A model generated the notes under the pieces. The model was given only the letters and a program-made list of their open reading frames with translations. It was not told where the DNA came from and searched no databases. A program made the position numbers and the translations under genes. 64,000 nucleotides of DNA, from the NCBI GenBank assembly GCA_022825705.1, contig JAJDWH010000043.1:1-64000 (forward strand), given 5' to 3'. This DNA is from Alphaproteobacteria bacterium. GTDB lineage: Bacteria > Pseudomonadota > Alphaproteobacteria > TMED109. Shown in pieces: positions 34,767-43,856 of this stretch (position 1 is its first letter; each line of letters opens with the position of its first letter).

Positions 34767-35453
34767 TCAGGTGCCAGGGAACTCGCGGTAGCAGGCGCTG
34801 TGATCGCCGTCGTGGTTGGCAAATCCCGGACGCGTAAGGATGCCTTTGGGCGCGATGTAACTGCGGATTTCGCGCCGGGGGTGCCGGCTCCGCCACGCCA
34901 GGTTGAAGGCCGCGTTCTTCGGAAAGAAGCACATCTCCGAATACGGCAGCCGGTCGTGGATGAACCACGCCAGGGGACGCCAGTCGCGCGTCGCCCGGTA
35001 CCGATCCGAGTCGATGAACCAGGGGATCACCACGCAAGCCGTGGCACCGATGCAACCGTCCGCGTCGCGATGATCCCAGATGTGCTTCGCGTGGGTCTTC
35101 GGGTTGCGAGAGCAGTTCAGCCGATGCCGGTTGCCGTACCGGTTGACCGAGGCGTTGCGAAAGGCCGACCGAACGGTGACATGACCGAAGATGTCGCGCA
35201 GCGGCTCCAGAAGATGCTCGCAGAGCCCTGTGCCTGCTGCGATCGCGAGGTCGGGTTCGTTCGGGACGTTGGGGATCCCGTGGACGGCCGAGATTTCGGA
35301 GTACAGGAAATCGCGCATGAAGAAGTGTTTCGACAGCCGGACGCGGCCAAAGTCCTCCAGTGCCCTGACGGCGCCGCCGTCGAGCGCCGGTGAGTCGAGT
35401 TCGGAGCGCCGGTCGGCGAAACGTTTCAGGGCACGGAAGCGGTTCCGCTTCAT
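34767..35453 (-). CDS. Uncharacterised 228-residue protein, possible M15-like peptidase fold
   Basis: I do not know a function. The protein contains HFFMRDFLYSEIS (residues 43-55), DLAIAAGTGLCEHLLEPLRD (68-87) and HVTVRSAFRN (91-100), then HIWDHRDADGCIGATACVVI (124-143). The His-x(n)-Asp pattern and the preceding VRSAFR resemble D-Ala-D-Ala/M15 and phage-endolysin peptidases, but no full zinc triad is certain. No signal peptide. The ATG at 35453 follows a perfect AGGAGAGGAGAG; the long open frame upstream is not protein-like. It is alone between mrp and a HEAT-like gene. Confidence 0.65.
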   Translation of the reverse strand: MKRNRFRALKRFADRRSELDSPALDGGAVRALEDFGRVRLSKHFFMRDFLYSEISAVHGIPNVPNEPDLAIAAGTGLCEHLLEPLRDIFGHVTVRSAFRNASVNRYGNRHRLNCSRNPKTHAKHIWDHRDADGCIGATACVVIPWFIDSDRYRATRDWRPLAWFIHDRLPYSEMCFFPKNAAFNLAWRSRHPRREIRSYIAPKGILTRPGFANHDGDHSACYREFPGT

Positions 35454-35656
35454 CTCTCCTCTCCTCTCCGGAGTGTCGCCAGTCGGCCTTCGCACCATCG
35501 GGCGCGCGGTGTCGCGTCCCGTGCTGCCGAGCTCCCCGGCACTGCGGGGCGGCCGTGCCTGCCCCGGGAAGGTCGGGGATGCGGGCCCGGGGAATGCAGG
35601 CTGGATGTACCGTCGATCCGGGCAGGCAATCGCCGGCAAACCTGCATGGGACGGAA

Positions 35657-36184
35657 TCAAGGGTAGAGCTTGCGCCGTTGCTTCGCCGCCCGCGACGCGA
35701 CCGATTTCCGCCTGTCGGCCGACAGGCGCTCCAGGTGCGGTTTCAGCCATCGCCTCAGGCCCTGGTCCGTCGTCGCCCAGTCCGACAGGGTCTCGATGGT
35801 TGCATTGAGCACGATCCAGTCGTCGTGCGACGACAGGTTTCGCTTCATGATCCTGAGGGCGCCCGCCCGCTGAACCTGGTCCATGTCGGCGACCAGCCGG
35901 CCGAAAAGCTGGGCGAGGGTCCATTGGGCGGAAGCTTGGTCGAGGCTGCCGACCTCCTCGGTCAGCCGGTCGATGTAAGGGACCAGGAGGTCCCGACGCT
36001 GCGCCGCGATGCGTTTGAGCGCGTTCGAAGTGCGGAGCCGGACCACCGGATCCTCGGACACGTAGCAGGCGAAGAGCTCGCCGAAGCGATCGGCGTCGGC
36101 GAGGACGGTCTCCACGACTTCCACGGTCCGCCCCAGCGAGTTCGGGTGGCCACCCGCCAGCATGTCTTCAAGACGCTCGGACAT
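35657..36184 (-). CDS. HEAT-repeat-like helical protein, unknown function
   Basis: The 175-residue protein is almost entirely helical, with paired helices such as DPVVRLRTSNALKRIAAQ and SAQWTLAQLFGRLVAD and a basic C-terminus (RRKSVASRAAKQRRK). This resembles HEAT repeat proteins that act as binding scaffolds. It starts at ATG 36184 and lies below nrdA on the same strand, with a 227-bp gap in which I see no gene. Function unknown. Confidence 0.65.
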   Translation of the reverse strand: MSERLEDMLAGGHPNSLGRTVEVVETVLADADRFGELFACYVSEDPVVRLRTSNALKRIAAQRRDLLVPYIDRLTEEVGSLDQASAQWTLAQLFGRLVADMDQVQRAGALRIMKRNLSSHDDWIVLNATIETLSDWATTDQGLRRWLKPHLERLSADRRKSVASRAAKQRRKLYP

Positions 36185-36411
36185 GGTACGAGCCCGGTGC
36201 GGCGGCAGGAGAGGAAGTCGTCGCGAAGCCGTGCGGGCCTGGGCCGCTACCGCTGACGCCGGCCGCGCGTGCCGGTCGGGTCATCCGGACGACAGGTCTG
36301 GTGCGCGCGCGGCGAAGCGGCACGACGCAGGTTCCGCCCGACGGGTGCCCCGGGGCCCGGGTCAACGATCGCTGAATGGAGGGCTAGCGTGCGGGCCGGG
36401 CGGCTCAAGGC

Positions 36412-38277
36412 CTACTGGCAGGCCAGGCATTCCTCGTAGTCCACCGGTTCTTCCGGCGCTGCCGGCGCCTCGACGATGGCGTCCCGGTCGGAGCGCTGGA
36501 GCGACATGGACCGGAGGTAGTAGAGGCTCTTCACGCCGCGTTTCCATGCCTGGAAGTGCAGGTGATGCAAGTCCCGCTTGTGGACGTTGGCGGGCAGAAA
36601 CAGGTTCAGCGACTGGGACTGACAGATGTACGGCGCCCGGTCCGCGGCCAGTTCCACCACCCAGCGCTGGTCGATCTCAAAGGCGGTGCGGAACACGGCC
36701 TTTTCGTCGTCGTCAAGGAAATCCAGGTGCTGGACGGAACCTTGGCGGGTAGTGATCGACGACCACACCTCATCGGTGTCACGACCTTTCTTCTCCAGCA
36801 GTTTCTGGAGGTAGACATTCCGGACCGGAAACGCGCCCGAGAGGGTCTTGTGAAGGAAGGCATTCGCCGCAAAGGGCTCGATCCCGGGCGAGGTGCCGCC
36901 GCAGATAATCGAGATCGACGCGGTCGGAGCAATCGCGAGCTTGTTCGAGAAACGTTCCATCGCGCCGGCGTCTCTGGCGTCGGGGCAGGGGCCCTTTTCC
37001 ATGGCGAGGACGCGTGATGCGGCATCAGCCCGCTCACGAAGATCCTTGAAAATCCTTCGGTTCCAGGCCTTGGCCGGGGCGGATTCGAGTGGCAGTCCGT
37101 GCGCCTGCAGGAACGAGTGGAACCCCATGACCCCGAGACCCACGCTGCGTTCCCGCTCCGATGCATACCGCGCGTTGGCCATGGAATCGGGCGCGTTCTG
37201 GATGAACCCTTCAAGCACATTGTCGAGGAACCGCATGACATCCTCGATGAAGAGGGTGTCGTCTTTCCACTCGTCGTAGCGCTCAAGGTTGACGGACGAG
37301 AGACAGCAGGTCGCGGTTCGTTCGCGATCGAGGTGATCCGGACCGGTCGGCAGCGTGATTTCCGAACAAAGGTTCGAGGTCCGGACATTGAGGCCCAGGA
37401 ACCTGTGGTGTTCCGGGACGGACTGGTTCACGTGATCGATGAACAGCATGTACGGCTCACCCGTTTCCACGCGCGCGGTCAGGATCCGGATCCAGAGCGC
37501 CCGCGCCGCGACGGCCCGGCGTGACCTCTGGTCGCGCGGGCTGATCAGTTCCCATTCTTCGTCCGCTTCGACGGCCCGCATAAAGGCGTCAGGAATCACG
37601 ACACCGTGATGCAAATTGGGTGCCTTGCGGTGCGGGTCGCCGCCGGTGGGACGTCGGATCTCGATGAACTCCTCAATCTCCGGATGGCTGACAGGCAGAT
37701 AGACGGCAGCGCTGCCACGGCGCAGGCTTCCCTGGCTGATCGCCAGGGTCAGGGAGTCCATGACGCGAATAAAGGGGATGATTCCGGACGTCTGTCCGTT
37801 CTGGCCGACCTGCTCACCGATGGAACGCAAGTTCCCCCAGTAGCTGCCGATTCCGCCGCCGCGCGCGGCTAGCCAGACGTTTTCGTTCCAGAGATCAACA
37901 ATTCCTTCAAGGCTGTCGCTCGCCTCGTTCAGGAAACAGGAGATCGGAAGTCCGCGCGACGTGCCTCCGTTGGACAGCACCGGCGTCGACGGCATGAACC
38001 AGAGATTGGAAATGTAGTCGTACAGGCGCTGCGCGTGCCCGTCGTCATCCGCGAACGTGCTGGCGACGCGGGCGAACATGGTCTGGATCGTTTCGTTGGG
38101 TAACGTGTAGCGATCTCGGAGAACGGATTTTCCGAATTCGGTGAGGTGCACATCCCGATCGTCGCACGGGGAGACGCGCCACCCTCCAGGGACCTGAATC
38201 GCATCCTGATCTCGACCGAAAAGCTTGTCGGGCAGCACGGCTGCAGGGGGAACTCGCTCTTCGATCATCCCATCCAT
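36412..38277 (-). CDS. nrdA: Class I ribonucleotide reductase, large (alpha) subunit
   Basis: The 621-residue enzyme reduces ribonucleotides to deoxyribonucleotides. It has the active-site stretch TSNLCSEITLPTG, the fold-defining LPISCFLNEASDS and QGSLRRGSAAVYLPV, and a C-terminal redox pair CLAC, the swinging cysteines re-reduced by thioredoxin or glutaredoxin. The N-terminus (about 25 residues before the core) is too short for an ATP-cone, so allosteric activity control is likely absent. I start at ATG 38277; TTG 38295 is possible. No nrdB follows, although beta is required for a class Ia enzyme. Confidence 0.93.
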   Translation of the reverse strand: MDGMIEERVPPAAVLPDKLFGRDQDAIQVPGGWRVSPCDDRDVHLTEFGKSVLRDRYTLPNETIQTMFARVASTFADDDGHAQRLYDYISNLWFMPSTPVLSNGGTSRGLPISCFLNEASDSLEGIVDLWNENVWLAARGGGIGSYWGNLRSIGEQVGQNGQTSGIIPFIRVMDSLTLAISQGSLRRGSAAVYLPVSHPEIEEFIEIRRPTGGDPHRKAPNLHHGVVIPDAFMRAVEADEEWELISPRDQRSRRAVAARALWIRILTARVETGEPYMLFIDHVNQSVPEHHRFLGLNVRTSNLCSEITLPTGPDHLDRERTATCCLSSVNLERYDEWKDDTLFIEDVMRFLDNVLEGFIQNAPDSMANARYASERERSVGLGVMGFHSFLQAHGLPLESAPAKAWNRRIFKDLRERADAASRVLAMEKGPCPDARDAGAMERFSNKLAIAPTASISIICGGTSPGIEPFAANAFLHKTLSGAFPVRNVYLQKLLEKKGRDTDEVWSSITTRQGSVQHLDFLDDDEKAVFRTAFEIDQRWVVELAADRAPYICQSQSLNLFLPANVHKRDLHHLHFQAWKRGVKSLYYLRSMSLQRSDRDAIVEAPAAPEEPVDYEECLACQ

Positions 38278-38948
38278 GTTGCTGTTTTGCCCCAATAATT
38301 GCGGTTAGAAGGAGGAAACCCCGTACGACGAGGGGAGAATCAAGATATGGACCCCCTATCGTAGTGGAGTGGAACATGCGGTGCCAGTGACTCTCCCGAT
38401 CACGAAATTCCTGATGCCTAACCTGATCGGCCAGCGTCCATTCATCTGAACAAATGGCCACGGCACCGTACCATAAACCGGCGCCCCTTGGAAGGTCCGC
38501 ACGAACGGTCCCGCGGGCGAGCGGCAGCTACTTCAATTGGTGCCCGTCGCGCGTGCCCAATGGAGGCCCGGGTGCAACTGCTGTCTCCGTCCGCACCAGC
38601 GAACGCACCCAGTCCTTCTGGTGCTTTCTCCGTTACCCGGACCGCGGATGACCTTGAGGCCGACCGCGGGGCTCGGCTGGCCCCGAAACAGGTTGAGCGG
38701 GATTCATCTGGCCGACAACGACGTCGCGACCCATGCTCCCACGTACAACACAGGCGGATCGGTCACGCCGTCTCAGCGATGGTCATTGCACGTCTTCGGC
38801 ACTAACTCACCAAGTGTGGCCGCGAGGTTCCCACGAACGGGGTTCCGGACGTGCCGGGCGCGTCACCCCTTTGCAAATCGGCAGGTCTCGGCTACAAACG
38901 AGCCCGGCCCACACGATCCGGCGTTGGCCTAGGACCCCTCTGCACCAC
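38278..38948. other. 671-bp region without a convincing gene, between divergent nrdA and petA
   Basis: Short frames here have biased, non-protein-like composition. It must hold the promoters of nrdA (leftward) and petABC (rightward). An imperfect dyad CCCCTA-TCG-TAGTGG at 38353-38367, about 75 bases before nrdA, faintly resembles an NrdR box but is 15 rather than 16 bp. No other structure was evident. Confidence 0.5.
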
Positions 38949-39476
38949 ATGTCGAATCCAGCTGCTCCAGCGGCGGCTTCAAGCCGCCGCGACTTCCTCA
39001 ACGTTGCGTCCGGCGCCTTCGGCGCCGTAGCCGCAGGCTGCGCGACCTGGCCGCTCATCGATCAGATGAATCCGTCGGCCGATGTCCAGGCGCTGGCCAC
39101 GGTGGACATCGATCTGACCGGCCTCGAACCGGGCAACAGCCGCACCGTGTTGTGGCGCGGAGCCCCGGTGTTCGTGCGTTATCGGACACCTGAAGAAATT
39201 GAGCAGGCCACTCAGGATGACACCGCTGATCTTCCCGATCCGGCGACGGACGCCAGCCGGGCGCAGGATCCCCGCTTCCTGGTGCTGGTCGGGGTGTGCA
39301 CCCATCTCGGATGCATACCGATCGGTGACGGGCAAGGCGAATACCAGGGCTGGTTCTGCCCCTGCCACGGCTCGCATTACGACACGTCGGGCCGAATCCG
39401 GAAGGGCCCGGCTCCCAAGAATCTCGCCGTGCCGCCGTACCGTTTCGTAGACGACACGACGATCCGGGTGGGCTAA
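38949..39476 (+). CDS. petA: Ubiquinol-cytochrome c reductase Rieske iron-sulfur subunit
   Basis: The 175-residue subunit has a Tat-type N-terminus ([20 protein letters not shown]) forming the membrane anchor, and the Rieske cluster ligands C117/H119 (VCTHLGC) and C137/H140 (CPCHGSHYD), with C122 and C139 forming the disulfide. It takes electrons from ubiquinol to cytochrome c1. The ATG at 38949 is chosen over the longer frame from 38733, which is not protein-like. It opens petABC. Confidence 0.95.
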   Translation: MSNPAAPAAASSRRDFLNVASGAFGAVAAGCATWPLIDQMNPSADVQALATVDIDLTGLEPGNSRTVLWRGAPVFVRYRTPEEIEQATQDDTADLPDPATDASRAQDPRFLVLVGVCTHLGCIPIGDGQGEYQGWFCPCHGSHYDTSGRIRKGPAPKNLAVPPYRFVDDTTIRVG

Positions 39477-39481
39477 GCGCT

Positions 39482-40702
39482 ATGCGGACTACCGGTCTCG
39501 TATCGCGGGTTGTGCGCTGGATCGACTACCGCCTGCCGGTGTTCTCGGCCGCGCGGCACTCGCTGATCGAGTACCGCACCCCTCGCAACCTGAACGCGTT
39601 CTGGAACTTCGGTTCCCTCGCCGGGTTCTTCCTCGTGGTGCAGATCATTACCGGCGTCGTGCTGGCCATGCACTACACGCCGCATGTCGACCATGCCTTT
39701 GACAGCGTGCAGCACATCATGCGGGACGTGAACTACGGCTGGTTGATCAGGTCCATACACGCCAACGGGGCCTCGTTTTTCTTCATTTGCGTCTACATTC
39801 ACATCTTCCGGGGCCTCTACTACGGCTCGTACAAGGAACCCCGGGAACTGCTGTGGTGGCTCGGCATCATCATCCTGATCGTGATGATGATGAGCGCGTT
39901 CTTGGGGTACGTGCTGCCTTGGGGCCAGATGAGTTTCTGGGGCGCCACCGTCATTACCAATCTCTTCTCGGCGATACCGGGCATCGGTCCGGCCATCGTC
40001 GAATGGCTCTGGGGCGGATTCTCGGTCGACAATCCGACGCTGAACCGCTTCTTCTCGCTCCACTACCTCTTGCCGTTCGTCATCGTCGCGCTGGTCTTTC
40101 TCCACATCGTCGCCCTGCACCGGCACGGTTCGAACAATCCTCTCGGCGTCAATCCCGGCGCGCCGCGCGATACGATTCCGTTCCACCCGTACTACACGGT
40201 GAAGGACTTGGTCGGTCTGGGCATGGCGCTGGTCTTCTTCGCCGGCGTGGTGTTCTACGCTCCGGACAGCCTTGGCCATCCCGACAACTACATCCCGGCC
40301 GACCCGCTCCGGACGCCGCCGCACATCGTGCCCGAATGGTACTTCCTGCCGTTCTACGCCATTCTCCGAGCGGTCCCGCACAAGCTCGGCGGCGTCATCG
40401 CGATGTTCGGAGCGGTCATGATCCTGTTTGCGCTGCCGTGGCTGGATAGTTCAAGAGTCCGGAGTGCCGCGTTCCGGCCGGTTTACCGGTGGCTGTTCTG
40501 GCTGTTCGCGGGCAACACGTTGCTGCTCGGCTGGATCGGTGCCAATCCGCCGGAGGGTATCTACATCACGATCGGAAGAATCGCGACGATCTATTACTTC
40601 GCGCATTTCCTGGTGCTGATGCCGGTGATCGGCCGGGTCGAGCGTTCCCGACAGCTGCCCGAGAGCATCTACGGCCACAAGCACGGGAGCCAGGGCCCGT
40701 GA
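39482..40702 (+). CDS. petB: Cytochrome b of the bc1 complex
   Basis: The 406-residue, eight-helix protein binds both b haems (His in [17 protein letters not shown] and in [20 protein letters not shown]) and the quinone sites, with [13 protein letters not shown] as the Qo-site signature. It is a full-length b, not split into b6 and subunit IV, as in alphaproteobacteria and mitochondria. It starts five bases after petA and overlaps the cytochrome c1 gene by 4 bases. Confidence 0.97.
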   Translation: MRTTGLVSRVVRWIDYRLPVFSAARHSLIEYRTPRNLNAFWNFGSLAGFFLVVQIITGVVLAMHYTPHVDHAFDSVQHIMRDVNYGWLIRSIHANGASFFFICVYIHIFRGLYYGSYKEPRELLWWLGIIILIVMMMSAFLGYVLPWGQMSFWGATVITNLFSAIPGIGPAIVEWLWGGFSVDNPTLNRFFSLHYLLPFVIVALVFLHIVALHRHGSNNPLGVNPGAPRDTIPFHPYYTVKDLVGLGMALVFFAGVVFYAPDSLGHPDNYIPADPLRTPPHIVPEWYFLPFYAILRAVPHKLGGVIAMFGAVMILFALPWLDSSRVRSAAFRPVYRWLFWLFAGNTLLLGWIGANPPEGIYITIGRIATIYYFAHFLVLMPVIGRVERSRQLPESIYGHKHGSQGP

Positions 40703-41478
40703 GGCGCCTGGGGGTACTGTTCGCCGCGGTACTGTTGGCGGCCTCGCCGACCGGGCAGGACGCCCGGGCCGCGACCGACGGTTTGGTGCCGCCAGCCGTC
40801 GAGTTTTCGTTTGACGGGCCGTTCGGCAGGCTCGACCGTGCCGCGGCGATCCGCGGCTTCGAGGTGTACCGGAACGTGTGCGCAACCTGCCACGGACTGC
40901 GGTTCATGGCGTGGCGCAACCTGGGTGACTTGGGCTTCACCGAGGACGACATTCGCCGCATGGCGTCGGAGACGCTGGTCACGGACGGGCCGGATGACAT
41001 GGGCGAGATGTTTGAACGCCCCGGCCGTCCCTCCGACCCCCTGATCACCGAGCCGTTCGCGAACGCGAAAGCCGCGGCGGCGGCCAACAACGGCGTCGCA
41101 CCGCCGGATCTCTCGCTCAAGGTGCTGGAACGCGGCGCGCCCTACGTCTACGCGATCCTCATCGGCTACGAGGATCCGCCGGACGGGGTCGACCCGGGGT
41201 CCTCGTACTACAACCCGTACTTTCCGGGATCCGTCATCGCGATGCCGAAGCCGCTCTGGGGCGATGACGTAACGTACGCAGACGGCACTGAGGCGACCAT
41301 CGAGCAGGAAGCTCACGACGTGGCGACGTTCCTCGCCTGGGCGGCTGACCCGACTGCGGACGAGCGGAAGCGCATGGGGTTGCGGGTGCTGGTCTTCCTG
41401 GTGGTCATGACGGGTGTGTTCTACGCGACCTACCGGCGCACCTGGGTGCCGGTCAAACGCGGCGACGATGACCTTTGA
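40699..41478 (+). CDS. petC: Cytochrome c1
   Basis: The 259-residue protein has a signal peptide ([19 protein letters not shown]), a CATCH haem c motif followed by [10 protein letters not shown], the axial Met in [10 protein letters not shown], and a C-terminal anchor helix ([18 protein letters not shown]). It passes electrons to a soluble cytochrome c. The GTG start overlaps the cytochrome b stop (GTGA). It is a separate gene, not fused to cytochrome b as in fbcH organisms. Confidence 0.95.
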   Translation: MRRLGVLFAAVLLAASPTGQDARAATDGLVPPAVEFSFDGPFGRLDRAAAIRGFEVYRNVCATCHGLRFMAWRNLGDLGFTEDDIRRMASETLVTDGPDDMGEMFERPGRPSDPLITEPFANAKAAAAANNGVAPPDLSLKVLERGAPYVYAILIGYEDPPDGVDPGSSYYNPYFPGSVIAMPKPLWGDDVTYADGTEATIEQEAHDVATFLAWAADPTADERKRMGLRVLVFLVVMTGVFYATYRRTWVPVKRGDDDL

Positions 41479-41490
41479 CGGCGAGGCCGG

Positions 41491-42366
41491 CTAGGCTTCC
41501 AGAGCCCGTCCGGCCACTGCACCCAGTTTCTTCGCGAGTGCCGGGTCGCGCGCCTCCGGCGGCGTGATGATGGCCGCGTCGAGCGCCCGGTAGGCAGGAT
41601 CGGAATCATCCCAGTCCGTGGCCGCGGCGGCACTCGCGAAAGCCTCGACCAGAGTCCTCGCGCGGGCGGCGTTGTCCAGCAGGACGCCGACGACCTGCTC
41701 GACCGTCACGGCCTCGTGGTCCGGATGCCAGCAGTCGTAGTCGGTCATCATCGCCACGCTGGCGTAGGCGATTTCGGCCTCGCGGGCCAGCTTCGCCTCC
41801 GGCATGTTGGTCATGCCGATCACGTCGCAGCCCCAGGACCGGTAGAGCTCGGATTCGGCCCGAGTCGAGAACTGCGGCCCTTCCATGGCCAAGTACGTAC
41901 CCCCGCTCACCGCATCGATGCCGGCAGTGCTCGACGCTTCGGCCAGCAGCCGCCGAAGGCGATCCGAGGTGGGATGCGCCATGGAGACGTGCGCCACGAG
42001 ACCGGGTCCGAAGAAGCTCTTGACCCGCGCAAAGGTGCGGTCGATGAACTGATCGACTAGGACGAATGTACCGGGAGGCAAGTCCTCCCTGAGGCTGCCT
42101 GCGGCGGAAAGCGAGATGATGTCGGTTACGCCGGTGCGCTTCAGCGCGTCGATGTTCGCCCGGAAGTTGAGGCTGCTGGGAGGAATGCGATGGCCGCGGC
42201 CATGTCGCGGCAGGAAACGAAATTCCAGCCCTTTCAGCCGGCCGTGAAGAATCGCGTCTGACGGCGCGCCAAAGGGGGAGCTTACGGTCTTCCAACTCGG
42301 CGACTCAAGCGAGTCGAGCTCGTAGATGCCGCTCCCGCCCACAACCCCGAAGACCGGTTTCGTCAT
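41491..42366 (-). CDS. mtnP: S-methyl-5'-thioadenosine phosphorylase
   Basis: The 291-residue trimeric phosphorylase splits methylthioadenosine into adenine and methylthioribose-1-phosphate for methionine salvage. It has GVVGGSGIYEL, the phosphate-binding LPRHGRGHRIPPSSLNFRAN and the purine-site segment MEGPQFSTRAESELYRSWG with NMPEAKLAREAEI. Asp in TDYDCWHP favours 6-aminopurines. It overlaps nothing, but lies two bases from the FKBP gene and likely shares its transcript. Confidence 0.92.
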   Translation of the reverse strand: MTKPVFGVVGGSGIYELDSLESPSWKTVSSPFGAPSDAILHGRLKGLEFRFLPRHGRGHRIPPSSLNFRANIDALKRTGVTDIISLSAAGSLREDLPPGTFVLVDQFIDRTFARVKSFFGPGLVAHVSMAHPTSDRLRRLLAEASSTAGIDAVSGGTYLAMEGPQFSTRAESELYRSWGCDVIGMTNMPEAKLAREAEIAYASVAMMTDYDCWHPDHEAVTVEQVVGVLLDNAARARTLVEAFASAAAATDWDDSDPAYRALDAAIITPPEARDPALAKKLGAVAGRALEA

Positions 42367-42368
42367 GG

Positions 42369-42809
42369 CTAGAAATCGGCCACCGAGAGCACTTCCACCT
42401 CGAAGATGAGCGTCGCATTCGGAGGGATCACTCCGCCCCCCGCGCCATGTTCTCCGTAGGCCATGTCCGGCGGGACGACGAGGCAGCGGTGCCCGCCGAC
42501 CTGCATTCCGACAACACCGATGTCCCAACCGGGAATGACATAGCCCTCGCCAAGCGGGAAATTGAACGGCCGTTGACGGTTCCGGGAACTGTCGAACTGC
42601 TGGCCCCGCGCAAGGCAGGGGTCGTCGGTAGCCGCATCGGGATCGAACAGCCATCCCGTGTAGTGCACGCTCACGCCACAGCCTGCCTCGGCAACACGGC
42701 CATCACCGGCCTGCAGATCGACCATGACGAGCTCGGCGGGCGGTTCGATGGCCAGCGCGGACCAGGGCGCCAGGAGCGCCGCCACGGCGATGGCGACAGC
42801 CCGCGCCAT
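42369..42809 (-). CDS. Periplasmic FKBP-type peptidyl-prolyl isomerase
   Basis: The 146-residue protein has a signal peptide (MARAVAIAVAALLAPWSALA) and one FKBP domain with VHYTGWLFDPD, FDSSRNRQRPFNFPLGEGYV and GGVIPPNATLIFEVEVLSV. It would catalyse proline isomerisation of exported proteins. The start at 42809 overlaps the stop of the dienelactone-hydrolase-like gene (single-base overlap), and mtnP follows, so the three form one leftward unit. Confidence 0.88.
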   Translation of the reverse strand: MARAVAIAVAALLAPWSALAIEPPAELVMVDLQAGDGRVAEAGCGVSVHYTGWLFDPDAATDDPCLARGQQFDSSRNRQRPFNFPLGEGYVIPGWDIGVVGMQVGGHRCLVVPPDMAYGEHGAGGGVIPPNATLIFEVEVLSVADF

Positions 42810-43489
42810 CAGGCTTCTTCCTTGGCTACGTGCCTGGCAAAGAACGCGAGGGTGCGTTCATTGGCGGCCTCCGCCGAGGCCGGGTGATGGCTGCCGCGCG
42901 CGGTGCAGGCAAACCCGTGGTCGCCTTCGTAGACGTGAATGTCGGCGTCGGTGGCGAAGGCGCGGATCTTCTCGACATCTTCCGGCGGGATGGACGCATC
43001 GCGGTCGCCGAAGTGCATTTGCACGGGGACGTTCGCCGGTTTGTCGAGCAAGGCCGCGATCTGCCCGCCGTAGTAACAGACGGCTGCCTCCATGCCGTAG
43101 CCACGGCAGGCGCTGAGCCATGACAACGAGCCTCCGTAGCAGAAGCCGACCACGCCGACCCTGTGGTCGATCAACAGGGTCGCAATACAGGTCTGCACAT
43201 CCATGACGGGCAGGTCCCAACCCGTCTGGGATTTGAGCTCCAGGCCGCGCTGGACGTCGGTTGCCTCGTAGCCGAGTTCGATCCCGGGCTCAATCCGGTG
43301 GTAGAGATCCGGCGCGTAACACACGTAACCGGTCTCGGCGAACTGGTCCGCCACGCTGCGGATGTACGGGTTGACACCAAAGATTTCCTGGATGACCACC
43401 AGCGAACCACGGCGGATTCCGGTGGGTTCGGCGAGATAGACGGGCAAACTGGTGTCATCAGCGGCGCGGACCGCGATCATTGATCCCAT
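42809..43489 (-). CDS. Dienelactone hydrolase-family alpha/beta hydrolase
   Basis: The 226-residue enzyme shows the family triad: nucleophile Cys in VGFCYGGSLSW, Asp in GDRDASIPPED and His in EGDHGFACTARGSHH. The strand opening GSLVVIQEIFGVN is typical. True dienelactone hydrolases act on chloroaromatic intermediates, but most homologues act on other esters or lactones, so the substrate is open. It starts at ATG 43489 (43480 also possible) and is divergent from the urea gene cluster. Confidence 0.85.
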   Translation of the reverse strand: MGSMIAVRAADDTSLPVYLAEPTGIRRGSLVVIQEIFGVNPYIRSVADQFAETGYVCYAPDLYHRIEPGIELGYEATDVQRGLELKSQTGWDLPVMDVQTCIATLLIDHRVGVVGFCYGGSLSWLSACRGYGMEAAVCYYGGQIAALLDKPANVPVQMHFGDRDASIPPEDVEKIRAFATDADIHVYEGDHGFACTARGSHHPASAEAANERTLAFFARHVAKEEA

Positions 43490-43643
43490 GAGGGCTACAT
43501 CCGATTGGGGCGAAGTGGGTTGCTGGAGATCCCGCTTGGGCGAGCAGGGCGCTTTGTAGCCCGGGCAGGGCCGGGTTTCCAGAGCGGGGACGAAAGTGGT
43601 CGGTTGTGTGGTGGCGGGCGGGGAAACATCGGCACCGGTCAGG

Positions 43644-43659
43644 CAAAGTGCCTACTTTG
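43644..43659. promoter_or_regulatory. Perfect dyad CAAAGT-GCCT-ACTTTG upstream of urtA
   Basis: A 6-4-6 perfect palindrome, overlapped by AGGCA-AAG-TGCCT, lies about 120 bp upstream of the sigma-54-like promoter, a usual enhancer distance. It does not match the NtrC consensus exactly. Confidence 0.45.
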
Positions 43660-43671
43660 TGAGCATCGTAT

Positions 43672-43685
43672 GACCATCAATGGTC
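43672..43685. promoter_or_regulatory. Perfect dyad GACCAT-CA-ATGGTC upstream of urtA
   Basis: A 6-2-6 perfect palindrome centred 27 bp from the first dyad. The CCAT..ATGG core partly resembles the inner part of NtrC sites. Function is inferred from position. Confidence 0.45.
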
Positions 43686-43763
43686 GTTATTCGTGCAGAT
43701 ATTTCGGGTCGGCTGCCTGCAGAGCCGGTTTCCAGGCAGGCTGCAAGCGTTCAGCCGCAAACT

Positions 43764-43780
43764 TGGCATGGAGTTTGCTT
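43764..43780 (+). promoter_or_regulatory. Candidate sigma-54 promoter for the urea cluster
   Basis: TGGCATGGAGTTTGCTT has the invariant GG and GC spaced by exactly ten bases, as required for RpoN promoters (consensus TGGCACGNNNNTTGCA). It would start transcription near 43790, about 65 bases before the urtA start codon. RpoN with NtrC control of urea genes is common under nitrogen limitation. Confidence 0.6.
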
Positions 43781-43856
43781 CTGTGAGGGCGTGGTGCAGT
43801 CCGCAAAGCGGCCCCGGACATCGGTGGGTGCGCACCAGACTTCACGGAGAAATTCT

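Larger units (their letters stand above)
43490..43856. other. Regulatory region between divergent DLH and urea operons
   Basis: No gene is seen in these 367 bp. The region contains two perfect dyads (43644-43659 and 43672-43685) and a sigma-54-type promoter candidate (43764-43780) facing urtA. The arrangement fits enhancer-dependent nitrogen control. Confidence 0.6.

Noticed and set aside
38353-38367. Possible NrdR box upstream of nrdA.
   Set aside because: It is 15 rather than 16 bp, imperfect and single; kept only as a note in the intergenic entry.
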